Positions 16,594 to 24,577 are shown, numbered from the stretch's first letter. The stretch: 34,751 nt of DNA from Caballeronia sp. BR00000012568055 (GCF_029439455.1 NZ_JAQFVG010000001.1:1-34751); one strand, 5' to 3'. Notes: generated from the sequence alone by a model not told the origin. Numbers and translations are program-made.

Positions 16594-16606
16594 CCTTGTA
16601 CACTAC

Positions 16607-16629
16607 GGACAAATCCAGACGAATTGTCC
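16607..16629. promoter_or_regulatory. Putative operator before YheO-type regulator
   Basis: GGACAA at 16607-16612 and TTGTCC at 16624-16629 form an inverted repeat ending 3 bp before the regulator ATG. Read on the minus strand, 16629-16617 gives GGACAATTCGTCT, matching GGACAAATCGTCT on the minus strand of 18528-18516 at 12 of 13 positions. The plus-strand arm continues GGACAAATCCAGA. Inferred binding site of the regulator; not demonstrated. Confidence 0.5.
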
Positions 16630-16632
16630 AGA

Positions 16633-17265
16633 ATGAAGAAAACCGCATTGGAACGCGAGCAGGAATCCATCGTCGAGCAGATCAAGCAATTGGCCGATGG
16701 TCTCGGGCAGACCTTCGCGCCGTTCTGCGAAGTCGTGGTGCACGACTTGCGCGATCCCGAGCACGCGATCCTCGCCATTCACAACAACCTGTCGGGCCGC
16801 GCGACGGGGGAACCTGCGACGGAACTCGGTCTCGCGCGTATCGAAGACGAGGCGTATCCGCAGGTGATCGGCAATTACCTGAACCGGCTGGCGGATGGGC
16901 GCTGCATGAAAAGCACGTCGGTCGGGATCAAGGATTCGTCGGGGCGGTATATCGCGGCGCTGTGCATGAATGTCGATCTGAGTCTGTTTCGCGGCATGCG
17001 CAATATGCTGGACGACTTCTGCGCGACCTCAGACGAACCCGTGCGCGAATCGATCGATCCGGCCAGCGCGGATGCGATTCGCGAGCGCATCGACCGGTTT
17101 GCGAGTTCGCTGTCCACCACGCCGCAAGCGCTCAAAACGGAGCAGCGCCGCACGCTGATGCAGGAACTCAGGCAGGCCGGTTTTCTCGACGTGCGCAAGT
17201 CGATGGAGATCGTCGCGACGCATCTCGGCGTGTCGCGCGCGACGGTCTATAACGACGTGAAGTGA
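16633..17265 (+). CDS. YheO-type PAS/helix-turn-helix transcriptional regulator
   Basis: Cytoplasmic DNA-binding regulator of 210 aa. The N-terminal YheO-like PAS domain spans about residues 15-120 (LGQTFAPFCEVVVHDL, then HNNLSGRATGEPATELG, then KSTSVGIKDSSGRYIAALCMN). A C-terminal HTH follows (MEIVATHLGVSRATVYNDVK). ATG 16633 is chosen over TTG 16624. The gene sits tail-to-tail with the DSD1-type enzyme gene. Its promoter region carries two oppositely oriented copies of a GGACAAATC-type motif, a further copy of which sits before the ammonia-lyase gene. I infer autoregulation and control of the PLP enzyme pair. Confidence 0.87.
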   Translation: MKKTALEREQESIVEQIKQLADGLGQTFAPFCEVVVHDLRDPEHAILAIHNNLSGRATGEPATELGLARIEDEAYPQVIGNYLNRLADGRCMKSTSVGIKDSSGRYIAALCMNVDLSLFRGMRNMLDDFCATSDEPVRESIDPASADAIRERIDRFASSLSTTPQALKTEQRRTLMQELRQAGFLDVRKSMEIVATHLGVSRATVYNDVK

Positions 17266-18432
17266 TCACCAGCCGTAGAAACGCGGCCATTCGATGACCT
17301 CGCCGTTCGCACTCAGCGCGTGATAAACGGGATGCTGCGCGCCGGTCGCACAGGCGTGATTCGGCACGATGCGCAACCGCGTGCCAATGGGAAAACGCGC
17401 CGCGATATCCTCATCGGCACCATCCACGCCATCCACGCCATCCACGCCATCCACGCCATCCACGCACGAGACAATTCCGTGCTCCTGATTCGCCGCGCGC
17501 ATCACATAACCCGGCACGGGCACGCCGTCTTCGCTGCACACCAGTCCATAACCGAAATCGTGCTTCTGACGCTGCGTGCCGCGATCGCGGCTCATTGCCA
17601 TCCAGCCTGCATCGACAATTGCCCAGCCTTTGTTTTCCTGATGCCCGATGACTGTTGTCAGCACGCTCAGCGCAATATCCGGCACCGCGCAGACACCGAC
17701 GTTGTGCATCACCAGATCGAAGAACACGTAGACGCCGGCGCGCACTTCGGTCACGCCTTCGAGATGCCGCGCGTGCAGCGCCGTCGGCGTCGATCCGATA
17801 CTCACCACCGCGCACGGCAAGCCCGCCGCGCGCAGTCGTTCGGCCGCGCGCACGCAGCCCGCACGCTCCGTTTCAGCGATACGTTGCAGCGCCTCGGCCG
17901 TGTCGTACTCGTAGCTCGAACCGGCATGCGCAAGCACGCCGCCGAGCGTCATACCGCCTTCGTGCAGCGTGCGCCCGACGTCGATCAGCCGCGCGTCGTC
18001 CGGCTCGATTCCCGAGCGATGCCCGTCCACATCCACTTCGATCCACACTTCGAAGCGCTCGCCGTGCTCGCGTCCGAATCGCGCGATGGCTTCCGCGCCC
18101 GGCACGCTGTCCGTGATGATCTTCAGATCGCAGCCGCGCTGGCGCAGCGACATCGCGTGGGCGAGACGGTTCGGCGCCATCGCGACCGCATAGACGATAT
18201 CGTCGATACCCGCCGCGAAGAACTGGTCCGCCTCCTTGAGCGTGGACACCGTAATGCCGCGCGCACCCGCCGCCCGTTGCGCATCGACCACGCGCTCGCA
18301 TTTGGATGTCTTCACGTGCGGCCGGAACGCCACGCCCAGCGCGTCCATACGCGACTGCATGCGCTGAATGTTCCGCTGCATCGCGGTTAGGTCGATGATC
18401 GCGGCGGGGGTATCGAGCGAGGAGAGGTTCAC
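17266..18432 (-). CDS. DSD1-family PLP enzyme (D-threonine aldolase / D-threo-3-hydroxyaspartate dehydratase type)
   Basis: Fold-type III (alanine-racemase-like) PLP enzyme, 388 aa from GTG 18432. The PLP lysine is K41 in RPHVKTSK, and the metal ligands of this group are H359 and C361 in NHACAT near the C-terminus. Known members are metal-dependent D-serine or D-threo-3-hydroxyaspartate dehydratases and D-threonine aldolases; the sequence alone does not settle which. A neighbouring hydroxyaspartate ammonia-lyase-like gene favours D-threo-3-hydroxyaspartate. Five 9-bp repeats insert a VDG-repeat loop near residue 320. GTG 18468 is an in-frame alternative, but it lies directly after a TATAGT -10-like sequence and lacks a ribosome-binding site. 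Confidence 0.85.
   Translation of the reverse strand: MNLSSLDTPAAIIDLTAMQRNIQRMQSRMDALGVAFRPHVKTSKCERVVDAQRAAGARGITVSTLKEADQFFAAGIDDIVYAVAMAPNRLAHAMSLRQRGCDLKIITDSVPGAEAIARFGREHGERFEVWIEVDVDGHRSGIEPDDARLIDVGRTLHEGGMTLGGVLAHAGSSYEYDTAEALQRIAETERAGCVRAAERLRAAGLPCAVVSIGSTPTALHARHLEGVTEVRAGVYVFFDLVMHNVGVCAVPDIALSVLTTVIGHQENKGWAIVDAGWMAMSRDRGTQRQKHDFGYGLVCSEDGVPVPGYVMRAANQEHGIVSCVDGVDGVDGVDGVDGADEDIAARFPIGTRLRIVPNHACATGAQHPVYHALSANGEVIEWPRFYGW
17422..17466 (-). repeat. In-frame tandem repeat, five 9-bp units (ATCCACGCC)
   Basis: Four perfect copies of ATCCACGCC plus one ATCCACGCA, read on the plus strand. They encode consecutive Val-Asp-Gly units in the minus-strand DSD1-type gene. The 9-bp length keeps frame, so copy-number change by slippage would alter only loop length. 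Confidence 0.95.
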
Positions 18433-18494
18433 GGCGCTGTTCTCTGCAGGTGAGGTCGGGAATGGCACACTATAAAGTCAAATTCGCGTCCGGT

Positions 18495-18528
18495 ATAGAC
18501 GAAAAGTATTGACATAGACGATTTGTCC
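18495..18528 (+). promoter_or_regulatory. Promoter/operator region between divergent PLP enzyme genes
   Basis: A perfect TTGACA -35 element lies at 18509-18514, reading toward the ammonia-lyase gene. At the expected -10 position (about 18532-18537) only a poor match is seen. AGACGATTTGTCC (18516-18528) overlaps the spacer and matches the site before the YheO-type regulator. ATAGACGA occurs twice, at 18495-18502 and 18514-18521, 19 bp apart. Consistent with regulation by the nearby PAS/HTH protein; inferred only. Confidence 0.5.
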
Positions 18529-18569
18529 AAACACACTTCTTCCGTAGCTTCTTGAAAACCAACGCCGCC

Positions 18570-19541
18570 ATGACCGATCTCACTTTGCCCACTTTCGACG
18601 ACGTTCTCGCCGCCGCCCGCCGTATCGACGGATTCGCGCATCGCACGCCGGTGCTGACTTCGCGCACGGTAAACGAGATGCTCGGCGCGCAGGTGTTCTT
18701 CAAGGCCGAAAACCTTCAGCGCATGGGCGCGTTCAAGTTCCGCGGCGCTTTCAACGCGCTGTCGAAGTTCGACGATGGCCAGCGCAAACGCGGCGTGGTG
18801 GCGTTTTCGTCGGGCAACCATGCGCAGGCTATCGCGCTGTCGGCGCAATTGCTGGGCATGCCCGCCACCATCGTCATGCCGCACGACGCACCCGCCATGA
18901 AGATCGCCGCGACGCGCGGTTATGGCGGCAATGTGGTGCTGTACGACCGCTATAAGGAAGATCGCGAGCAGATCGGCCGAAAACTGGCCGACGAGCAAGG
19001 TCTTACGCTGATTCCGCCGTACGACCATCCGGACGTGATCGCGGGCCAGGGCACCGCAGCGAAGGAATTGTTCGATGAAGTCGGCCCGCTCGATGCGTTC
19101 TTCGTGCCGCTCGGCGGTGGCGGGCTGATGTCGGGATCGGCGCTGTCCACGCGGGCGTTGTCGCCGGACTGCAAGCTGTACGCGGTCGAGCCGGAAGCGG
19201 GCAACGACGGCCAGCAATCATTCCGCTCGGGCAGCATCGTGCGGATCGACACGCCGAAAACCATTGCCGATGGCGCGCAGACGCAGTATCTCGGCAACAT
19301 CACCTTTCCGATCATCCGCCGCGACGTGGACGACGTGCTCACCGCCAGCGATTCCGAATTGATCGACTGCATGCGCTTTTTCGCAGCGCGCATGAAGATG
19401 ATCGTCGAACCGACCGGCTGCCTGAGTTTTGCGGCGCTGCGCCAGATGAAGGCGCAGGTGGCAGGCAAACGCGTCGGCGTGCTGATCAGTGGCGGCAATG
19501 TGGATATCCAGCGTTTCGCGGAGCTGGTTGCATCGAACTGA
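18570..19541 (+). CDS. Threo-3-hydroxy-L-aspartate ammonia-lyase-like / threonine dehydratase-family enzyme
   Basis: Cytoplasmic fold-type II PLP enzyme of 323 aa in the serine racemase/threonine ammonia-lyase family. The PLP lysine is K56 (GAFKFRGA). SSGNHAQAIA contacts the substrate and cofactor, and GGGGLMSG is the phosphate-binding loop. There is no C-terminal ACT domain, so it is a catabolic single-domain form. Overall it most resembles enzymes annotated threo-3-hydroxy-L-aspartate ammonia-lyase, which yields oxaloacetate and ammonia; L-threonine/L-serine dehydratase or serine racemase activity is possible. ATG 18570 is chosen; TTG 18552 is upstream in frame. It is divergent from the DSD1-type gene and followed by a strong terminator. 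Confidence 0.85.
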   Translation: MTDLTLPTFDDVLAAARRIDGFAHRTPVLTSRTVNEMLGAQVFFKAENLQRMGAFKFRGAFNALSKFDDGQRKRGVVAFSSGNHAQAIALSAQLLGMPATIVMPHDAPAMKIAATRGYGGNVVLYDRYKEDREQIGRKLADEQGLTLIPPYDHPDVIAGQGTAAKELFDEVGPLDAFFVPLGGGGLMSGSALSTRALSPDCKLYAVEPEAGNDGQQSFRSGSIVRIDTPKTIADGAQTQYLGNITFPIIRRDVDDVLTASDSELIDCMRFFAARMKMIVEPTGCLSFAALRQMKAQVAGKRVGVLISGGNVDIQRFAELVASN

Positions 19542-19572
19542 ACGGCTTGTCTGCAGCAGGCGCGGCCCGGAA

Positions 19573-19602
19573 GCCGCATCGCCTTCGGGCGATGCGGCTT
19601 TT
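19573..19602 (+). terminator. Intrinsic terminator after ammonia-lyase-like gene
   Basis: Perfect 11-bp stem GCCGCATCGCC / GGCGATGCGGC with a stable TTCG tetraloop (19584-19587), followed by TTTT at 19599-19602. It begins 31 bp after the stop codon. Confidence 0.92.
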
Positions 19603-19987
19603 GGCATGTGCGCGCGCATTGCTTCGAAATTCGCGTTGACGGGCTTCGAAACAGCCAATTTCGAATAATCGCGGCGCTTTCCATAGTTAAAAGCACGCGA
19701 GATTCATTTAATCTGCTTCGCGCGGGTCTAAACTCCAACTGTGAATTTGATGTGAAAGCGTCAAATCCTGCCGGATTGCGTGCCCAAGCTTATCCCTTCA
19801 ACGAATATAATCTGCGGACGAAAAATGTTCCAAACTGGATAAGCGCGTTCGACTCACTCGTGACGTCTCATCCGGCATGTGCATTGCACGCCTGTAACGG
19901 GATGCGGCCATGAACGTGGTAATAGGCGGCGGAATGACGTCTCCGGAAAATCATTTTTCGCCTGGCTGAATTGAATATGAGGCATAT
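19603..19987. other. Intergenic region upstream of KfrA-like gene, no gene seen
   Basis: This interval is more AT-rich than its surroundings. It contains no convincing ORF, RNA gene or repeat. It presumably holds the promoter of the KfrA-like gene, but I cannot point to a consensus -35/-10 pair with confidence. A GAGG ribosome-binding site lies a few bases before ATG 19988. Confidence 0.5.
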
Positions 19988-22057
19988 ATGGCCGCGAACG
20001 CAGAAAACATAACCGACGAAGAAATCGCCTCCATTGCGGAGCGCATGAGCAGTGAAGGCCGACCCGTCTCTCCCGTCGCGGTTTGGTCGGAATTGCGGCG
20101 CGGCTCGGTCGTCGAGATCGCCGCTGGCCTGCAACGCTGGCGCGACGCGCGCCAACCCGATGCACCCGCCGTCTCCGTCAACGCGGCGCTGCCGCATGAA
20201 CTGGGCGAATCCGTGTTGAGCGTGGCGCAACGGCTGTGGGTCGTCGCGCGCGAGGAAACCGACAAGGCGCATAGCCAGCGCGCAAGCGTGGTCAATCAAC
20301 GCCTGAGCGCGGCGCTTGCGGATCGCGACGAAGCGCTCGCCGAGTTCCAGAAGGCCGAGGCGCAGGCGGGCGCGGAGCGTCGGCAATTGAACGACTTGCA
20401 GGGCGAATTGCGCGCCGCGGCTGACGACGCCGCGCGTCTGCGTGAAGAACTCGCGGCAGCCAATGACCGCGCCGAGCGTACTCAGGCGCTGGTCGGCGAG
20501 ATGATGCAGCACGCATCGGTCGAAGAAGACAAGCTCAAGAATGCGCTGGCTTCGCTCGACGAGCAACGCCGCGCGCACGAAGCGATGAGCGCGGAACTGG
20601 CGTTCAAGCACGAAGACAACGCGCGCATTCAGCAGGAACATGAGCGGGCGCAGCAGGAACATCAGCAGGTTCAGCAGGATTTCCAGCGCGTTCAGCAGGA
20701 TCATGAGCAGGCGCGTCAGGAAATCGCGCGGCTGACGCAGGACGTTCAGGCCAAGACCAGCGAAGCCGATCAGCGCGCACAGGATCTGAACGCGATCCAG
20801 GCGCGCGCGGATGCCGCAGCCGCCGAAGCGAGCCAGCATGCATCGCATATTGCGGAATTGCAGGGCGAACTCGACGAAACGCGCAATACGCTGGAATCGG
20901 AGCGCAGCGCCACGGCTGCGCGCGCAAGCGAACACCTCGCTCAGCACGACGACCTTCAGCGCGTGACCCGCGAATTCGACGAAGCCCGCGCGCAACTCGA
21001 AATCCTCAATGACGAGAAAGCCGCCGCCAACGAAGAACTGGCGTGGATGAAGCAGGACACATCGGCGGCGCGTCAGGAAAGCACGGCGGCGCGCGAGCGT
21101 GTCACGCAACTGGAAAAGGAACTCGAAGCGCGCGATCAGGCGCATTCCGCCGTGCAAAGCGATGTGGCGCGGCTGACGCACGAGCTGAGCGCAGCGCAGG
21201 AACGTTCGTCGCATCTGGAAAGTCGCCTGTCCGAACACGGCCAGACCGATGCCAATTCGCAGGCGGAAATCGCGCGCTTGTCGCAGGAGTTGAATGCTGC
21301 GCGTGAACACGCCACGCAACTCGATCAGCAATTGAACGAGCGCACTCACAGCGACGCCTCCGCGCAGTCCGAGCTTGCCTCGGCGCGCGAACGTTTGGCG
21401 CAGCTCGAACAGCAGTTGGATCAGCAGCGTGCCGAACGCGCGCAGATCGAAAGCGCTGCGCAGGCCGAGCTTGCCGCCGCCCGCGATCGTGCCACGCAAC
21501 TGGAGCATCAACTGGCCGAACGCGGTCAGGGCGACGCCGCCGCGCAAGCCGAACTCGCGCGTCTGTCGGAAGAAGCGAAGGCGGCGCGCGAACAGGCCAC
21601 GCAGCTTCAGCAGCAACTGGCGCAGCGCGATCGCGACGATGCGGCATCGCGGGAAACGCGGCGTGTGCAGGAGCAGGCGCTTCAGTCGCGCGTGTCGGCG
21701 GGTGAGCAGGAAGTCGGCAACTTGCAGCGCCAGATCGCCAATCAGGCGAAGACGCACGCCAAGGCTTACGACGAGCTTCGCACCAACGCCGAACAGTGGG
21801 TCACGTACGCGAAGGATCTCAAGCAGCGCCTGGATATCGCCAACGAAAAGATGGTGTTTATCGACGCGCGCAGCACCGGCGAAGTGGCCTTGCTGCGTCG
21901 TTTGGCGTCCGAACTGGAGCGTCTGAAGCCCGATCACGAACTTGTGTTCCGCGAGGCGCAGCAAAAGCTGATCGGCGACAAGATGACTCAGCAGTTGGCG
22001 CAGAAGGGTTATCGCTACGATCCGGCTACGGCGGTGATGACCAAGATCGAAGGATAA
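19988..22057 (+). CDS. KfrA-like DNA-binding protein with long coiled coil
   Basis: Protein of 689 aa. The N-terminal ~75 residues look like a KfrA_N DNA-binding region (ITDEEIASIAERMSSEG, then PVSPVAVWSELRRGS, then GLQRWRDAR). Residues about 90-590 are an uninterrupted Gln/Glu/Ala-rich coiled coil with internal repeats of the form AARxxATQLxxQL (for example AAREHATQLDQQLNERTHS and AARDRATQLEHQLAERGQG). The C-terminal ~100 residues are a distinct non-repetitive segment (AEQWVTYAKDLKQRLDIANE, VALLRRLASELERLKPDHEL). KfrA proteins on plasmids bind DNA, autorepress and support partition; chromosomal homologues have unclear roles. A cytoskeletal or nucleoid-organising role is inferred. Confidence 0.82.
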   Translation: MAANAENITDEEIASIAERMSSEGRPVSPVAVWSELRRGSVVEIAAGLQRWRDARQPDAPAVSVNAALPHELGESVLSVAQRLWVVAREETDKAHSQRASVVNQRLSAALADRDEALAEFQKAEAQAGAERRQLNDLQGELRAAADDAARLREELAAANDRAERTQALVGEMMQHASVEEDKLKNALASLDEQRRAHEAMSAELAFKHEDNARIQQEHERAQQEHQQVQQDFQRVQQDHEQARQEIARLTQDVQAKTSEADQRAQDLNAIQARADAAAAEASQHASHIAELQGELDETRNTLESERSATAARASEHLAQHDDLQRVTREFDEARAQLEILNDEKAAANEELAWMKQDTSAARQESTAARERVTQLEKELEARDQAHSAVQSDVARLTHELSAAQERSSHLESRLSEHGQTDANSQAEIARLSQELNAAREHATQLDQQLNERTHSDASAQSELASARERLAQLEQQLDQQRAERAQIESAAQAELAAARDRATQLEHQLAERGQGDAAAQAELARLSEEAKAAREQATQLQQQLAQRDRDDAASRETRRVQEQALQSRVSAGEQEVGNLQRQIANQAKTHAKAYDELRTNAEQWVTYAKDLKQRLDIANEKMVFIDARSTGEVALLRRLASELERLKPDHELVFREAQQKLIGDKMTQQLAQKGYRYDPATAVMTKIEG

Positions 22058-22071
22058 ATTCCGGTCGATAA

Positions 22072-22098
22072 ATGGCGGACGTGCAAGGCGTCCGCCAT
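22072..22098 (+). other. Inverted repeat after KfrA-like gene
   Basis: Perfect 10-bp inverted repeat ATGGCGGACG / CGTCCGCCAT with a 7-base loop, 15 bp after the stop codon. No T-tract follows, so it may be an mRNA-stabilising hairpin or factor-dependent signal rather than a simple intrinsic terminator. Confidence 0.6.
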
Positions 22099-22168
22099 TC
22101 GAATGTGTTGTCGTGGTATCTGATTTATTTATTGCCCGTTTGCGGTTTTTTAGCGGCGCATCGCTTTG

Positions 22169-22192
22169 AACGCCTGCTTTACGGCGTTTTTT
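22169..22192 (+). terminator. Candidate intrinsic terminator
   Basis: A 6-bp stem AACGCC / GGCGTT with an 8-base loop runs directly into a T-tract (22187-22192). It is shorter than the 19573 terminator but has the right layout to end KfrA-like transcription before the membrane-protein gene. Confidence 0.6.
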
Positions 22193-22287
22193 CTGTGGTT
22201 CTCCTATCGTTTACCCATGCTTTGGGCGGCGCTGAACGCCGCCTATCGTGCGTCATCGAAAACACACCAAAACACGGAGACGCGAAC

Positions 22288-22809
22288 ATGGGAAGCAATC
22301 CGCAACTGAGCCGCAGCCATTTTCCCGATGCTTCCGCATCACGTAGCAATATGCGGCTGGTCTTGCGCGCGGGCGTGGCGGGCGGGCTCGCGGGCGCGGT
22401 CATCATCTGGATATACGAGGCGTTGATCTGGGTCGGCGCGCAACATTTGATGCCGCTCGCGGGCATTCCGCGCAACGCTACCGGACTCGTGTTCGGCAAG
22501 GCGTTTCAGGAAGCCATCGGCATCTGGGCGTATGTGCTCGGCACCGGCATTCACTTCGTATTCGCGATCGGCTGGGGCGTGTTGTTCGCGCTGATCTGGC
22601 CGCATTTCCGCCGACGCGGCTACGAGGCGACGTTTATCGCACTGTTCTATGCGATCTTTGCGTGGATCGTGATGCACGTGGCGATCATGATCGCGTCGAC
22701 GAATCATCCGGACTATTTCGATCCGGTCGTCATCATCGGCGGATTCATGTCGCACTTTTGCTTTACGGTGCCGCTTGCGTTGATCGTCAAGCGGGTGATG
22801 CGCGTTTGA
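22288..22809 (+). CDS. Small multi-span membrane protein, possibly YagU-like
   Basis: Inner-membrane protein of 173 aa with four hydrophobic segments (about residues 30-50, 80-105, 112-135 and 145-168). The pattern resembles YagU-type (DUF1440) proteins (GAGVAGGLAGAVIIWIYEAL-like first helix written GVAGGLAGAVIIWIYEAL, then GTGIHFVFAIGWGVLFAL, then FAWIVMHVAIMI), but I am not certain of the family. ATG 22288 is chosen because GGAG precedes it; the open frame to 22072 runs through hairpins and is probably untranslated. Its stop abuts the stop of the convergent quinone-reductase gene with no gap. Confidence 0.7.
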   Translation: MGSNPQLSRSHFPDASASRSNMRLVLRAGVAGGLAGAVIIWIYEALIWVGAQHLMPLAGIPRNATGLVFGKAFQEAIGIWAYVLGTGIHFVFAIGWGVLFALIWPHFRRRGYEATFIALFYAIFAWIVMHVAIMIASTNHPDYFDPVVIIGGFMSHFCFTVPLALIVKRVMRV

Positions 22810-23586
22810 TCATGCAATATGCGATGCAAAGCCCGATTCGCCTTCTGACAGTTCATCGCGCAAGGTGAGTGCGGGAATCAGATAATCTCCCGCATTCTGC
22901 CTGCGATACGCAATCGGCGTGGTCTCCCACAACGAATCGAGTCGTTGTCCGAACGATTCCTGAATATGCTGCACGCGTGCATCGTTCATGCGTGAAGTCT
23001 GATACAGCACGTAAGGCGGCAGCACGTCGAAGCCCGGATAGAACAGCATGCCGTGCTGAATGTGGAAAAGCACATCGTCGATCGGACCGTTGATGCCGCG
23101 CGGCGCATAGTGCGATTCCCATCCGCCCGTGGTCGTCACGATCATCGCGCGCTTGCCCTTCATCATGCCTTCGCCGTAACGGTCGCCCCAGTGCGTTTCC
23201 GAGTGCTCGCCCACGCCGTAACCGAAGCCGTACGCATAGACGCGTTCGACCCAGCCCTTCATGATCGCGGGCATGGAAAACCACCACATCGGGAATTGCA
23301 GGATCAGCGCGTCGGCCCAGCGCAGCTTGTCCTGTTCGATTTCGATATCGCGGCTTTGCAAGCCGTTTTCGAACGCGTGCTTCGAATCAAGACTCGCGTG
23401 AAAAGGCGTCTCGGCGGCGCGCTCGCGCACGTCGCGCACATCGAGCGTGGCCTTCCAGTTTATCGCATATAAATCCGACACCTGCACCGTGTGGCCGTTC
23501 GCGCGCAGACGTTCGACGGCGAAGTCGTTGAGCATGCCGTTCAGCGAGCGGCGTTCGGGATGGGCGTAGACAATCAGTACGTTCAT
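22810..23586 (-). CDS. Flavodoxin-fold NAD(P)H:quinone oxidoreductase
   Basis: Cytoplasmic flavoprotein of 258 aa, Flavodoxin_2 family (NQO1/MdaB/KefF-like). The N-terminal VLIVYAHPERRSLNGML binds the flavin phosphate; LILQFPMWWFSMPAIMKGWV is the signature segment, and TTTGGWESHYAPRG is a second flavin-contact loop. Such enzymes reduce quinones or electrophiles by two electrons. A GGAGAAG ribosome-binding site precedes ATG 23586. The gene is divergent from a LysR gene with a perfect inverted repeat in the 94-bp gap, which suggests redox- or quinone-responsive control by that regulator. Confidence 0.9.
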   Translation of the reverse strand: MNVLIVYAHPERRSLNGMLNDFAVERLRANGHTVQVSDLYAINWKATLDVRDVRERAAETPFHASLDSKHAFENGLQSRDIEIEQDKLRWADALILQFPMWWFSMPAIMKGWVERVYAYGFGYGVGEHSETHWGDRYGEGMMKGKRAMIVTTTGGWESHYAPRGINGPIDDVLFHIQHGMLFYPGFDVLPPYVLYQTSRMNDARVQHIQESFGQRLDSLWETTPIAYRRQNAGDYLIPALTLRDELSEGESGFASHIA

Positions 23587-23643
23587 GCTTGCTTCTCCAG
23601 TTCAATCGGCTTTGAGTGGAGGCAGAGTAGAACGCATCGCGGT

Positions 23644-23667
23644 ATATTGGAAATGAATATCCAATAT
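23644..23667. promoter_or_regulatory. Perfect inverted repeat, probable LysR operator
   Basis: ATATTGGA (23644-23651) and TCCAATAT (23660-23667) form a perfect 8-bp inverted repeat separated by 8 bp, centred in the interval between the divergent quinone-reductase and LysR genes. The size and position suit a LysR-type recognition site; binding is inferred. Confidence 0.7.
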
Positions 23668-23680
23668 CGCAGGCATTACG

Positions 23681-24577
23681 ATGAATAATATCTTGCGTCG
23701 GCTCGACATGAACCTGCTTGTCACGCTCGATGTATTGCTGGCCGAGCAGAACGTCACGCGCGCAGCGGAGCGATTGCATTTCTCGCAGCCATCGGTAAGC
23801 GTGCATCTGGCGAAACTGCGCGATATCTTCGGCGATCCTTTGCTGCTGCCCGGCCCGCGCGGCATGCGTCCGACCGCGCGCGGCGAAAGCCTGCGCGAAC
23901 CATTGCGCGATGCACTCGCGGCACTCGCGCTCGCGGTATCGCCCGAAGCCGCGTTCGATCCGGCCACGGCCACGCAAACCTGGCGCATCGCGGCGACCGA
24001 CTACAGCGAAACCACCGTGCTGATGCCTGCGCTGAATCGACTGCGTGCGGAGGCGCCGAATACGCGCGTCGCGGTGTTGGAAATGTCACCGTCGCGCACG
24101 GCGAAGCAAGCGGAGCAGGGCGAAATCGATCTCGCCTTCCACACGCTCGACGATACGCCGCCCGATCTGCATCACCGTCCGCTGTTCAAGGAAACGTACG
24201 TGCTGGTCGGGCGGCGCGATCATCCGAAACTGAAGCGCAAGCCGACGCTCGCGCAATTTCAGGCGCTGGAGCATGTGATCGTGTCACCGGACGGCGGCGG
24301 TTTTTTCGGACCCACCGATCAGGCGCTGGCCGAGCGAGGCATGACGCGGCGCGTGGTGTTATCGGTGCCGCATTTTCTGTTTATGCGCTCGCTGATCGAA
24401 CAGACTGATCTGGTCGGCATGTTGCCCGCGCGGCTGGTTGGTGACCGCGCATCGTTAAGCGTCGTGCAGCCGCCCGTGGATGTTACGGGCTACGAAATGA
24501 CGATGGTGTGGCACGAACGCGTGCATCGCGATCCGGGCCACATGTGGTTGCGCGAGTTCATTGCGTCGGCGGTGTGA
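23681..24577 (+). CDS. LysR-family transcriptional regulator (divergent to quinone reductase)
   Basis: Regulator of 298 aa. Helix-turn-helix at about residues 8-65 (LDMNLLVTLDVLLAEQNVT, RAAERLHFSQPSVSVHLAKL, ending PLLLPGPRGMRPTARG), a NodD/PcpR-like type, then an effector-binding domain (WRIAATDYSETTVLMPAL... IDLAFHTLDD). It probably controls the divergent flavodoxin-fold reductase through the inverted repeat at 23644-23667, 13 bp before its own start, which also implies autoregulation. Its 3' end overlaps the convergent acyl-CoA synthetase gene by 20 bp. Confidence 0.9.
   Translation: MNNILRRLDMNLLVTLDVLLAEQNVTRAAERLHFSQPSVSVHLAKLRDIFGDPLLLPGPRGMRPTARGESLREPLRDALAALALAVSPEAAFDPATATQTWRIAATDYSETTVLMPALNRLRAEAPNTRVAVLEMSPSRTAKQAEQGEIDLAFHTLDDTPPDLHHRPLFKETYVLVGRRDHPKLKRKPTLAQFQALEHVIVSPDGGGFFGPTDQALAERGMTRRVVLSVPHFLFMRSLIEQTDLVGMLPARLVGDRASLSVVQPPVDVTGYEMTMVWHERVHRDPGHMWLREFIASAV

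Noticed and set aside
17422..17466. Possible CRISPR-like or regulatory repeat array
   Set aside because: Units are 9 bp, directly adjacent, without spacers and in frame with a coding sequence; it is a coding microsatellite.
19868..21964. Minus-strand 698-aa open frame opposite the KfrA-like gene
   Set aside because: It mirrors the coiled-coil codon pattern of the plus-strand gene, is rich in Arg/Leu/Phe repeats and has no recognisable domain; typical of GC-rich shadow frames.
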